NCBI RefSeq assembly: GCF_900156375.1
Contig: NZ_FTNK01000004.1
Location: 62,001 to 126,000, forward strand
DNA: 64,000 nucleotides
Direction of reading: 5' to 3'
Origin: Paenibacillus macquariensis
GTDB taxonomy: Bacteria > Bacillota > Bacilli > Paenibacillales > Paenibacillaceae
Made by a program: the position numbers and the translations under genes. Each line of letters starts with the position of its first letter. Position 1 is the stretch's first letter. Of the stretch, positions 14,997 through 22,762 are shown piece after piece. Below the pieces are notes generated by a model. That model saw only the letters and a program-made list of their open reading frames with translations. It did no database searches and was not told the origin of the DNA.

Positions 14997-16289
14997 ATGT
15001 TTTGTTACCAGTGTGAACAGACACCGAATGGCGGATGTACTGTGGTTGGGGTATGCGGGAAGAATGAAACCATAGCTAGTCTACAAGACACGATGATTTT
15101 TGCGTTAAAAGGTATTGCGGCCTATGCGACACATGCTAGGCAACTAGGATATAGCGATCCCGAGGTGGATCGTATCACCCACGAAGCTTTATACATGACA
15201 TTGACCAATTCCAATTTTAATGTGCAGGAGCATCTGGAGATGGCGATGAAGGTCGGTGATGCAGCTGTTCGGATCATGGATGTGCTGGATCGCGCGCATA
15301 CGGATCGCTTTGGCATTCCACAGCCGATCACAGTCAGCCAGAATAAAATTGAAGGAAAGTGTATTGTGGTGACAGGCCATAATTTGTATGCGTTGGAGGA
15401 ATTGCTGCGTCAGACGGAGGGAAAGGGCATCAACATCTATACCCACTCGGAAATGCTGCCAGCCCACGGTTATCCGGCGTTGAAGAAATACGGGCATCTG
15501 AAAGGCAACATCGGTAAAGCTTGGTACGATCAGCGTAGACTGTTCGAGAAGTTTCCTGGGGCGATTCTCGCGACCACGAATTGTGTAATGCCGATAAAAG
15601 GTACATATGCGGATCGCTTTTTCTCTTATGAAGTAGCGGGCCTAGAAGGTGTCGAGAAGATTACGGATGACGATTTCTCCAGACTGATTGAGCGTGCATT
15701 ATCTCTACCTGCGGCAGATATAGAGTCAGAGCTAGTGCTCACGACCGGATACCACCATGAGACCGTGATCGGACTCGCACCAGAGATCATTCAGGCTGTC
15801 AAAGACGGGCATATACGCCGCTTTTTCGTTATTGCAGGCTGCGATGCGCCGGGCCCAGGCGGAAATTATTACCGTGAGTTGGCGACTTCCTTGCCGAATG
15901 ATACTGTCATTTTAACCACTTCTTGCGGGAAATTCCGCTTTAATGACGTAGATTATGGCACTGTGGGAGACACCGGCATTCCGCGTTATATTGACCTTGG
16001 ACAATGCAACAATTCCGGTTCTACTGTAAAAATTGCGATGGCCTTGGCAGATGCTTTTGACTGTACCGTGAACGAGCTTCCCGTCAGCATCGTGCTGTCT
16101 TGGTTTGAGCAAAAAGCGGTCGCCATCCTGCTGGGCTTGTTCAGCCTCGGTATTCAGGACATTCGTATCGGGCCGAAGCCACCTGAGTTCATCTCTTCTG
16201 GCGTACTGGATGTTCTCGTAGAGACTTTTGGATTGAAGTTGATTACCACTGCTGAGGAAGATATGCAGGCGATGTTGGCGATGTCGTAA
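14997..16289 (+). CDS. hcp: Hybrid cluster protein / hydroxylamine reductase
   Basis: A 430-residue Hcp of the short class. N-terminal Cys residues C3, C6, C14 and C20 (CYQCEQTPNGGCTVVGVCGK) bind the Fe4S4 cluster. Later TTNCVMP, IAGCDAPGPGGNYY, TTSCGKFRFND and DLGQCNNSGS carry the ligands of the hybrid Fe-S-O cluster. Hcp reduces nitric oxide or hydroxylamine and protects against nitrosative stress under oxygen limitation in the cytoplasm. GGGAGG precedes the ATG. There is no hcr reductase gene beside it; the flavoprotein at 16693 is downstream, but a terminator separates them. The upstream Fnr-type box suggests anaerobic induction. Confidence 0.95.
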   Translation: MFCYQCEQTPNGGCTVVGVCGKNETIASLQDTMIFALKGIAAYATHARQLGYSDPEVDRITHEALYMTLTNSNFNVQEHLEMAMKVGDAAVRIMDVLDRAHTDRFGIPQPITVSQNKIEGKCIVVTGHNLYALEELLRQTEGKGINIYTHSEMLPAHGYPALKKYGHLKGNIGKAWYDQRRLFEKFPGAILATTNCVMPIKGTYADRFFSYEVAGLEGVEKITDDDFSRLIERALSLPAADIESELVLTTGYHHETVIGLAPEIIQAVKDGHIRRFFVIAGCDAPGPGGNYYRELATSLPNDTVILTTSCGKFRFNDVDYGTVGDTGIPRYIDLGQCNNSGSTVKIAMALADAFDCTVNELPVSIVLSWFEQKAVAILLGLFSLGIQDIRIGPKPPEFISSGVLDVLVETFGLKLITTAEEDMQAMLAMS

Positions 16290-16375
16290 GGATTCAGAAG
16301 TTGAACTTAATAAATGTAGTACAACTTTGAAGAAGGTAACATTCTACCTGAAATATACTCGTGGTTTATACCACT

Positions 16376-16406
16376 AAAGACACTAACCCCTCGTTAGTGT
16401 CTTTTT
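16376..16406 (+). terminator. Terminator of hcp
   Basis: AAAGACACTAAC pairs with GTTAGTGTCTTT around CCCCTC, followed by T residues. Confidence 0.9.
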
Positions 16407-16531
16407 GCTTACTTCCAAATATCTGTAAGCTCAATAGTTAAGCAAAACCTTGAAATAATTATGAATAAATATGATTATAAATTTTTTATTGTGCAAGGAT
16501 AAAGATTAGTGAGCATCCGGTAATGGGGTAT

Positions 16532-16549
16532 GAACGGTACCGAACGGTA
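16532..16549. promoter_or_regulatory. Direct repeats GAACGGTA, candidate operator
   Basis: GAACGGTA occurs twice at a 10-bp period (16532-16539, 16542-16549), the first overlapping the palindrome CGGTACCG. It lies in the 286-bp leader of the flavoprotein gene, which otherwise shows only A/T-rich DNA and no second gene. One helical turn between repeats fits a regulator bound on one face. Confidence 0.35.
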
Positions 16550-16692
16550 GTATGCAACAGTACTTACAGAAGCATTGAAGCATACGATCCAGTAGGAACT
16601 GGGCACAGTGTAATAGTAACGAGTCAGTAGACAGTAGTAATATCTACTAGTGATTTAATTATGGATAATGAAGGACCTGGAGGATGGTTATT

Positions 16693-17607
16693 ATGGAGCA
16701 ACATATCGATGTAGCGATTATTGGCGGCGGACCTGCGGGGTTGAACGCAGCGCTTGTGTTAGGCCGGGCAAGAAAAAGCGTAGTGGTTATTGATGAAAGG
16801 CTTCCGCGTAATCGGGTTACTCGTGAGTCTCATGGTTTTCTTTCCAGAGATGGTATCAGTCCAAGGGAATTACGGCGAATTGCGATGGAGCAGATTAAGT
16901 CATATCCCGCAGTTCAATTTGTTGAGGATACGGCTGTAACGATCACAGGAAGCGATGGTGACTTCCAAATTATGACCGCACAGGCAACGACCTATAGGAG
17001 TAAGAAATTGCTCTTTGCAGTAGGGATGAAGGACCTCCCCTTGAATATTGATGGGTTGACAGATGTATATGGTACTAGCGCATTTATCTGTCCTTATTGT
17101 GATGGTTGGGAATTAAGAGACCAGCCACTTGTCTTGATTGTTCATGGAGAGAAAGCAATACACTTAGCAAAAAGTCTAGCAGGGTGGACAGACCAATATA
17201 CAATTTGCACCAATGGACCTGATGAATGGACGAATGAACAACGCGAAGAGATTAAGCAACATAACATTCCAGCATTTGACTCAGCAATTCAGCGAATCGA
17301 ATCTAGCGAAGGCATGGCTCAGAGCGTAGTACTGGAGGACGGAACGGTCATTCCATGTACAGGGATTTTCTTTGCACCGAAGCTTATAACAGGATCAGAC
17401 TTACCGCAAGCATTAGGGTGCCAGACCACAGAAGCAGGGCTTGTCATCGTCGATGAGTTTGGTAAAACGAACGTACCTGGTATTTATAGTGCCGGAGATG
17501 TTGCATCGGAAATGCATCTGGTGGTTACGGCCGCATCTTTGGGTGCACTGGCGGGTGTGAGCATAAATGGTGAACTGCAATCAGAAGTCTGGAATAACAA
17601 GAACTAG
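16693..17607 (+). CDS. Thioredoxin-reductase-like FAD/NAD(P) oxidoreductase
   Basis: A 304-residue flavoprotein of the thioredoxin reductase fold. VAIIGGGPAGLNAALVLGRA at the N-terminus binds FAD. CPYCDGWE near residue 135 is the redox-active CxxC, and GKTNVPGIYSAGDVA near 260 closes the FAD domain. The NAD(P) half has LVLIVHGEKAIHLAKSLAGW, where the usual GGGDSA pattern is not evident. This matches the group of TrxR-like disulfide oxidoreductases with CPYCDG (as in GliT/HlmI relatives) rather than standard TrxB (CATC). ATG 16693 is preferred to 16684 because GGAGG ends right before the latter. It lies alone; substrate unknown. Confidence 0.8.
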   Translation: MEQHIDVAIIGGGPAGLNAALVLGRARKSVVVIDERLPRNRVTRESHGFLSRDGISPRELRRIAMEQIKSYPAVQFVEDTAVTITGSDGDFQIMTAQATTYRSKKLLFAVGMKDLPLNIDGLTDVYGTSAFICPYCDGWELRDQPLVLIVHGEKAIHLAKSLAGWTDQYTICTNGPDEWTNEQREEIKQHNIPAFDSAIQRIESSEGMAQSVVLEDGTVIPCTGIFFAPKLITGSDLPQALGCQTTEAGLVIVDEFGKTNVPGIYSAGDVASEMHLVVTAASLGALAGVSINGELQSEVWNNKN

Positions 17608-17631
17608 AACTTTGCAATCATATTCATGAGT

Positions 17632-17675
17632 AGATCTCCAAAAGCTGGCGCAGTACATGTATTTTGTTTTTTTGT
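17632..17675 (+). pseudogene. Relic fragment duplicating part of the 19215 membrane-protein gene
   Basis: 44 bases here match 19458-19501 at 42 positions (AGATCTCCAAAAGCTGGYGC and onward). In the intact gene this piece encodes RSPKAGAVHVFCFFV. No open frame of useful length surrounds it, so it is a remnant of a second copy. Confidence 0.75.
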
Positions 17676-17724
17676 CTATAGGTCTACATATCATTTGGGT
17701 ATCCTCTATTTGGGAATGCTAATT

Positions 17725-17755
17725 ATAAAAAAAACCGCCACATAGGGACGGTTAT
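17725..17755 (-). terminator. Terminator for the minus-strand monooxygenase gene
   Basis: Read on the minus strand, AACCGTCC and GGCGGTT form a stem followed by eight T residues. Confidence 0.75.
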
Positions 17756-17770
17756 CTGAATTAATAAAGC

Positions 17771-17805
17771 TATAGTGAATAGATGGCGAGGATGACGAAT
17801 CCAAC
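17771..17805 (-). pseudogene. Relic of a paralogue of the 13342 gene (3' end)
   Basis: The 35 bases align with 13361-13395 at about 28 positions and encode GFVILAIYSL-stop, like SFILAIYSLQ in the intact protein. The rest of the paralogue is missing and the piece lies directly beside the stop codon of the monooxygenase gene. Confidence 0.55.
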
Positions 17806-17808
17806 AAG

Positions 17809-18126
17809 TTATGGATACGCTCTTTCAACTTTGCAGATCTTGACTTTATAATCTTGGTACCAGTCTTGCATACCCTTCTCCTGAGCGACTAAGTGAAATT
17901 TATTCTGCTTCCAGTTACTGATCGCTTCTAGGCTATCCCAATAGGAAATGGTAATACCAGCTCCTGAAGTATCCCGGACACTTTCCACGCTTAAGAAACC
18001 GGGTTGCTCTGCTGCAAGTTTCTCCATTGTCTCAGCCATAATACTATAGCCATTATCCCCAGCAGTTCGTTGACTTGAAAATATGACTGCATAATAAGAT
18101 CCGTTTGTGTCATGAACCATTCCCAT
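17809..18126 (-). CDS. Antibiotic biosynthesis monooxygenase-family (ABM) protein
   Basis: A 105-residue ferredoxin-like alpha/beta-barrel protein of the ABM family, close in size to B. subtilis YqjZ. Typical pieces are YYAVIFSSQ (strand 1), PGFLSVESVRDTSGAGITIS and YWDSLEAISNWKQNKFHLVA, the last being the classic ABM helix pattern W-x-S-x-E-A-x-x-x-W. Such proteins act as small monooxygenases (including haem-degrading ones) or as dimeric stress proteins. ATG 18126 follows AAAGGAG. It is divergent from a LysR-type gene at 18256, which may regulate it. The 3' side carries two gene relics, so this locus has been rearranged. Confidence 0.8.
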   Translation of the reverse strand: MGMVHDTNGSYYAVIFSSQRTAGDNGYSIMAETMEKLAAEQPGFLSVESVRDTSGAGITISYWDSLEAISNWKQNKFHLVAQEKGMQDWYQDYKVKICKVERAYP

Positions 18127-18255
18127 CAAGCTCCTTTAATCGTAATCGTAAAATATTAATGTATAAAATAGATTATACTATTATATATTAGATTAAAATA
18201 ATGAATGTTATTAATATGATAGATGAATTTTGTTCATGAATAATAGGAGGCAAGT

Positions 18256-19131
18256 ATGAATCTGATTAAATACCAGATTTTCTGTAAAGTAGTCGAAACG
18301 GGAAGTCTAACTAAAGCAGGAGAAATGATGAATCTTACACAATCAGCAATCAGTCATGCGATTACTAGCTTAGAAAATGAATTCGGACTGAGTCTTCTCA
18401 TTAGGAATAGATCGGGTATCCGACTAACCAACAATGGGGAACGTTTAATACAGTATTTTAGAGAAATTCTACAACTGAATGAAAAAATTAATCAAGAGGT
18501 AGCTGCGATAAAGGGAGTTGAGATCGGAACAGTGAGGATAGGTACTTTTTCAAGCGTATCCATTCAATGGCTGCCACAGATTATGAAACAATTTCAGGAA
18601 CTATTTCCTCATATTGAGATCAAACTACTCGATGGTAACTATAATGAAATTGAAGGCTGGATTACAAGTGGTATTGCTGATTTAGGATTTGTGAATCTAC
18701 CTACGCTAGAAACATTTGATGTGGTGCCGCTTCATAAAGATCGAATGGTGTGTATTATGTGTTCGAATCACCCTCTTAGTAGTCAAGCGAGCATCCGTAT
18801 AGAACAATTGATTGATGAGCCCTTTATCATGCCTGTAGCGGGTTGCGATACCGATGTGTTGCGGATTTTCACGCACAATAAACTCATACCGAAGGTCAAG
18901 TATGAATTAGAAGATGACCATGCTATCATCGCTATGGTGCAGAACGGGTTAGGACTGAGTATTCTTCCAGAAATGATATTGTCACAGCTCCCCGAGAACG
19001 TATGTTATCGCCCATTAAAAGGAGAGTATTATCGGTCAATCGGCATTGCCACTACATCAATAAAGAATACTTCACCAGCCGCAAGTAAACTGATTGAATT
19101 CATCACAAAATGGGTCGAAGAAACGAAATAA
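18256..19131 (+). CDS. LysR-type transcriptional regulator
   Basis: A 291-residue LysR regulator. The N-terminal winged HTH (residues 1-60, FCKVVETGSLTKAGEMMNLTQSAISHAITSLENEFG) is followed by the periplasmic-binding-protein-like effector domain from about 90 onward (VRIGTFSSVSIQWLPQIMKQF). TAGGAGG precedes the ATG. It is divergently transcribed from the ABM monooxygenase gene across a 129-bp A/T-rich gap, the usual layout for LysR control of the neighbour. The effector is not predictable. Confidence 0.9.
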   Translation: MNLIKYQIFCKVVETGSLTKAGEMMNLTQSAISHAITSLENEFGLSLLIRNRSGIRLTNNGERLIQYFREILQLNEKINQEVAAIKGVEIGTVRIGTFSSVSIQWLPQIMKQFQELFPHIEIKLLDGNYNEIEGWITSGIADLGFVNLPTLETFDVVPLHKDRMVCIMCSNHPLSSQASIRIEQLIDEPFIMPVAGCDTDVLRIFTHNKLIPKVKYELEDDHAIIAMVQNGLGLSILPEMILSQLPENVCYRPLKGEYYRSIGIATTSIKNTSPAASKLIEFITKWVEETK

Positions 19132-19214
19132 ACTCGTAGTGGTAACTTATTCGGATAATGAGCGTTAGTAATACTATGAAACAATAAGATCATCTATATT
19201 TAGGAAGTGATGAT

Positions 19215-19889
19215 ATGAAATTAACAGCACGATTAAATTCGATTAGATTAATTCCAGAATCAACAATATCAATTGGACGAAAGTTGCTTTATATATTACT
19301 AGTATTTATTTTTGGTGTGAGTCTGGGATTTCTTGCAAAGTATGTTGAGGGTGCTCCGCATATTGGAGCCGTTGGTGATTTGTTGAATTTGATTGGAAAT
19401 ATTGGAACTGATCTAGGGATATGGGTCTTCATTGCTACGATTATCGCGGTATCGAGCAGATCTCCAAAAGCTGGTGCAGTACATGTATTTTGTTTCTTTG
19501 TTGGTATGTTAATAGCTTATTATGCCTATTCTACGTTTCTATTTGGCTTTTTTCCAAAACGCTATTTTTTAGCTTGGGGGACAATTGTTTTATTTTCACC
19601 GATAGGAGGATATATGGTTTGGTATGGACGTGGAAAAGGTTGGATTAGTGCATTTTGCGCTAGTTTACCGATTGGACTGCTGTTATCACTAGGGTACAGT
19701 TTGTATTATACCTTCATCAATATAGGTCAAGACTTAAACTGGACCCAAGGCTTAGACTTGATCATGGCAGTAATATTATTTATTTCGATATCAAAAACAT
19801 GGATGCAGAGTTTGCGCATTCTACCGTTTGTGATTGCAGTATGTTGTATCATAAGACAATTTCATGTGTTAGCTTATATCTTTGGTTGA
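19215..19889 (+). CDS. Integral membrane protein, DUF6518-like
   Basis: A 224-residue protein with about seven hydrophobic segments (residues 23-43, 66-84, 90-110, 118-137, 145-167, 180-198, 202-222). GVSLGFLAKYVEG near 35 and the polar RSPKAGAVHVFCFFVGMLIAYY loop are the best marks. They remind me of the DUF6518 family, which is only a tentative match. AGGAAGTGAT precedes the ATG. It follows the LysR gene by 83 bp on the same strand. A 44-bp near copy of its middle lies 1.8 kb upstream, at 17632. Function unknown. Confidence 0.6.
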   Translation: MKLTARLNSIRLIPESTISIGRKLLYILLVFIFGVSLGFLAKYVEGAPHIGAVGDLLNLIGNIGTDLGIWVFIATIIAVSSRSPKAGAVHVFCFFVGMLIAYYAYSTFLFGFFPKRYFLAWGTIVLFSPIGGYMVWYGRGKGWISAFCASLPIGLLLSLGYSLYYTFINIGQDLNWTQGLDLIMAVILFISISKTWMQSLRILPFVIAVCCIIRQFHVLAYIFG

Positions 19890-19926
19890 TTATAAGCATT
19901 TGCAGTGCTTTGTGTCGGTCAGACGG

Positions 19927-19975
19927 AAAATCCCCCGTATGCGTACCATTGAAATAACGGATACGAAGGGGGAAT
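19927..19975. terminator. Bidirectional terminator between convergent genes
   Basis: AAAATCCCCCGTATGCGTA pairs with the interrupted complement ending GGGGGAATT (with GGATACGAA). It lies between the convergent membrane-protein and MazG-like genes. Confidence 0.65.
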
Positions 19976-20019
19976 TCCATTTCATAATTTGTTTTCACAA
20001 TCGTGTATGTTCTGTAATA

Positions 20020-20334
20020 TTACTTATAACGATTATGTAATTTCTCTTGATGTGATTTAAAAATATCTTCAAGGCTAACGTCGTACTTGTTGGCAATCAC
20101 GATAACATTCCCTAGTACATCACCAAGTTCTTCGATTAGCTCCTGTTTATTTTCAGCGTATGTACTGACGGTTTCATCTGGACGATTCCGTCCAATTTCT
20201 AACGCTCGAATAGCACGTGCTACTTCCCCCGTTTCCTCCGCTAAAAAACCTATACGTATGAAGATATCGAGCTCTGACCAACCTCGTTCTTCATAATAAT
20301 TCTTCACCCATTGTTGAAACGCATTGATGTCCAT
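20020..20334 (-). CDS. MazG-like nucleotide pyrophosphohydrolase
   Basis: A 104-residue all-alpha NTP pyrophosphatase-type protein. GFLAEETGEVARAIRALE and ELIEELGDVLGNVIVIANK hold the ExxE and ExxD metal-binding pairs of the MazG/dUTPase-like superfamily. Such enzymes hydrolyse abnormal or excess (d)NTPs to the monophosphate and pyrophosphate (house-cleaning). The ATG is preceded by AGGGGG. The gene is divergent, with an 87-bp spacer, from a LOG-family nucleotide hydrolase, so the two may share a promoter region and a role in nucleotide clearing. Confidence 0.87.
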   Translation of the reverse strand: MDINAFQQWVKNYYEERGWSELDIFIRIGFLAEETGEVARAIRALEIGRNRPDETVSTYAENKQELIEELGDVLGNVIVIANKYDVSLEDIFKSHQEKLHNRYK

Positions 20335-20421
20335 TTTCTGTGCCCCCTATGTTATTAAATCTGAAATTTCACTATAATCATAAAGTATAAATGAAAATTC
20401 GTTTGGAATGGGGTTAATTTT

Positions 20422-20997
20422 ATGAAAAGAATTGCTGTTTTTTGTGGATCAAGTAATGGTGCTTCAGAAGCATACAAAGCAGGGGCTATTAAACTAGGTG
20501 AAGAATTAGCAAGACGTGGCATAACTTTAGTGTATGGTGGTGCCAGTGTTGGAATCATGGGAACGGTAGCGGATACTGTGCTACAATCGGGCGGACAAGT
20601 CATTGGTGTGATTCCAAAGCTACTTGAAGAACGGGAAATTTCACATAAAAACTTAACAGAATTAATCACAGTTCAGACAATGCACGAGAGAAAAAGCAAG
20701 ATGATGGAGTTAGCAGATGGCTTTATTGCGCTTCCAGGTGGACCCGGTACATTAGAAGAATTTTTCGAAGTATTTACGTGGAGTCAAATCGGATTGCATC
20801 AAAAACCATGTGGTATTTTAAATGTTAACCATTACTATGATCTACTAATTTCATTCTTCGACCATATGAATGAACAACAGTTTTTGCAAGATCAGTATCA
20901 TCAAATGCTTTTAGTAGATCAGGAGCCCACAGAATTATTGGAAAAATTTGCAACTTATGTCCCACCGACCGTAAAAACATATGCTAAGAATCGGTAA
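20422..20997 (+). CDS. LOG-family protein (YvdD type), nucleotide 5'-monophosphate phosphoribohydrolase
   Basis: A 191-residue Rossmann-fold protein of the TIGR00730/LOG family. MKRIAVFCGSSNGA starts the fold; GGASVGIMGTVAD and MHERKSKMMELADGFIALPGGPGTLEE give the phosphate-binding PGGxGTxxE motif (about 107-115). Plant LOG relatives release free cytokinins from nucleotides; bacterial members cleave AMP-type nucleotides to base and ribose 5-phosphate. The old label lysine decarboxylase is misleading. Size and the C-terminal LLISFFDHMNEQQFL agree with B. subtilis YvdD. Confidence 0.88.
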   Translation: MKRIAVFCGSSNGASEAYKAGAIKLGEELARRGITLVYGGASVGIMGTVADTVLQSGGQVIGVIPKLLEEREISHKNLTELITVQTMHERKSKMMELADGFIALPGGPGTLEEFFEVFTWSQIGLHQKPCGILNVNHYYDLLISFFDHMNEQQFLQDQYHQMLLVDQEPTELLEKFATYVPPTVKTYAKNR

Positions 20998-21028
20998 AAG
21001 TTGATTATGCCATCGATGCCACCGACTA

Positions 21029-21643
21029 TTACCGGTAATGAGCGGTATCACCATATAAATCAACGTTCAGGACGTCATTATGAATAGTAACTTTGCACAG
21101 AGCAGTTGGATGAATGTCGGGCATGATCCCGATTTCATGCAGCTGTTTATTCATGAAATAGCTCATAATCGCTTTTAATGTGATACGGTGCGTTACAATA
21201 AGGACTTGATGGCCCTTATGTTTCGTCAAGATATCTTGAATTGCAGGAAGCACTCTTTCAATTAATTCGCTATAGCTCTCTCCCTGACCCGTGGGTTGGT
21301 ATAAATGAGGTTCATTGAAGAATTGATCGAATGGAATAGGGAAGTCTTGTGTGATTTGTTCTATATGCTGGCCTTCCCATAGTCCCATGTTGATTTCTTT
21401 AAGTGAATCAAGCTTCACGATCTCAGTTGACCGATTACCAGATATCATACCTGCTGTCGTTATCGCTCTAGGACTAGAACTGCAGTATATAGCATCAAAT
21501 GAAACACTAGACAATCGTTCTCCTAACCATTCGGCTTGTTGAACACCAGATTGTGTAAGACGGGAGTCCATATGCCCTTGCATTTTTTTCACCAAGTTCC
21601 ATTCGGTTTGACCGTGACGTGTTAAATATAAAGTAGTGTCCAT
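21029..21643 (-). CDS. Histidine phosphatase family protein
   Basis: A 204-residue protein of the phosphoglycerate mutase-like family. LYLTRHGQTEWN at the N-terminus has the catalytic RHG, and SSSPRAITTA, EINMGLWEGQ and VLIVTHRITLKAIMSYF complete the active site (second catalytic His in THR). It is a broad-specificity phosphatase rather than a glycolytic mutase, judging by the short length. AGGAGG precedes the ATG. It is divergent from the LysR gene at 21752. The physiological substrate cannot be inferred. Confidence 0.88.
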   Translation of the reverse strand: MDTTLYLTRHGQTEWNLVKKMQGHMDSRLTQSGVQQAEWLGERLSSVSFDAIYCSSSPRAITTAGMISGNRSTEIVKLDSLKEINMGLWEGQHIEQITQDFPIPFDQFFNEPHLYQPTGQGESYSELIERVLPAIQDILTKHKGHQVLIVTHRITLKAIMSYFMNKQLHEIGIMPDIHPTALCKVTIHNDVLNVDLYGDTAHYR

Positions 21644-21751
21644 TCTGTATTCCTCCTAATCGTAATGTAAGTCTAGTATAATGTGAGGATATATAAATGA
21701 ATAATATATAATATCTAACATACATAAACTAAATATATAGGTGGGATACAG

Positions 21752-22657
21752 ATGAACCTTCATGTGCTTAGATTATTTTATTATGTTGCGGTAACGGGTA
21801 GTGTAACAAAAGCTTCAGAGAAACTACATATTAGCCAGCCGGCGATTTCGGCACAAATACATAAATTTGAAAAAGAGAACAATATTAAATTATTACAAAT
21901 TCAGGGTAGAGGCCTGATTCTTACTCCTTTAGGGAATAAGTTGATTAAGCCGCTGGAGAAGTTATTTTCAATCGAAGAGCAGGTTCGGTATCTAATTTCC
22001 GACCATCATAACTTTCCTGAAGGGAAATTACGGATTGCCGGAAACTATCTTGCCACGAGTGTACTCATTCCTAAGTGGGCTTCGTTATTCAAGCAAAATT
22101 TCGGTGCAGTTGAAGTACATATTTCAACAGCCAACTCTCACAATGCGATTGAAAAATTAATTAATTTTGAGGCAGACGTAGCGATATATAGCGACATTGG
22201 GGTGTCCTTTGCTGATTCAGATCTATTTGAATGTAGAGAGCTATACAAGGACGAGTATTTGTTCGTAGTGGCACCAGGTCATAAGTATTCATTGCAAGAG
22301 GTTACACTTAAAGAAATTACATCTGAACAGTTTATTATGAGAGAAGAGGGAAGTGCGGCGAGAGAAAGGTTATTTCAACTATGCCGGGAGCAACAGATCA
22401 CTAATCCCACAATTGAATTACAATTTAATGGTCTGAATGAGACGATTCAGGCTGTAATGGCTGGTTATGGCGTAAGCTTTGTTTCCTCCCTTGTAGCGGA
22501 ACCTTTATTTAAGCAGGGTGTCCTCGCCAGAGTAGATGTGCCGGGGATTTCTTCAGCGAACACTATATTACTGGGCATGAAAAGACGGGAGCATCAGGAG
22601 ACGTTTGTTAATGAATTTGTTTCTTTAGTTATCAACAACTTGGACACTAATCTATAA
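21752..22657 (+). CDS. LysR-type transcriptional regulator
   Basis: A 301-residue LysR regulator. The HTH domain lies at residues 1-60 (LRLFYYVAVTGSVTKASEKLHISQPAISAQIHKFEKE), and the effector domain runs from about 88 (LRIAGNYLATSVLIPKWASLF) to the end, with the hinge-proximal AVMAGYGVSFVSSLV. The start region has a weak AGGTGGGA. It is divergent from the histidine phosphatase gene by 108 bp, so that gene is a possible target. A 15-bp palindrome, ACCATATAATATGGT, follows its stop (22673-22687), of unknown meaning. Confidence 0.9.
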   Translation: MNLHVLRLFYYVAVTGSVTKASEKLHISQPAISAQIHKFEKENNIKLLQIQGRGLILTPLGNKLIKPLEKLFSIEEQVRYLISDHHNFPEGKLRIAGNYLATSVLIPKWASLFKQNFGAVEVHISTANSHNAIEKLINFEADVAIYSDIGVSFADSDLFECRELYKDEYLFVVAPGHKYSLQEVTLKEITSEQFIMREEGSAARERLFQLCREQQITNPTIELQFNGLNETIQAVMAGYGVSFVSSLVAEPLFKQGVLARVDVPGISSANTILLGMKRREHQETFVNEFVSLVINNLDTNL

Positions 22658-22762
22658 AGTACTATTGATCAGACCATATAATATGGTGGAGTACATCCTA
22701 CTGGCTGGTTATGTCAATCGAGGGGAGTCAGCGAAGGTACAGAGGAAGCCATAGGCTAGATG

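Noticed and set aside
22673-22687. Palindrome ACCATATAATATGGT after the LysR gene
   Set aside because: No T run and between convergent genes; could be a chance dyad in A/T-rich DNA, so not listed as a site.
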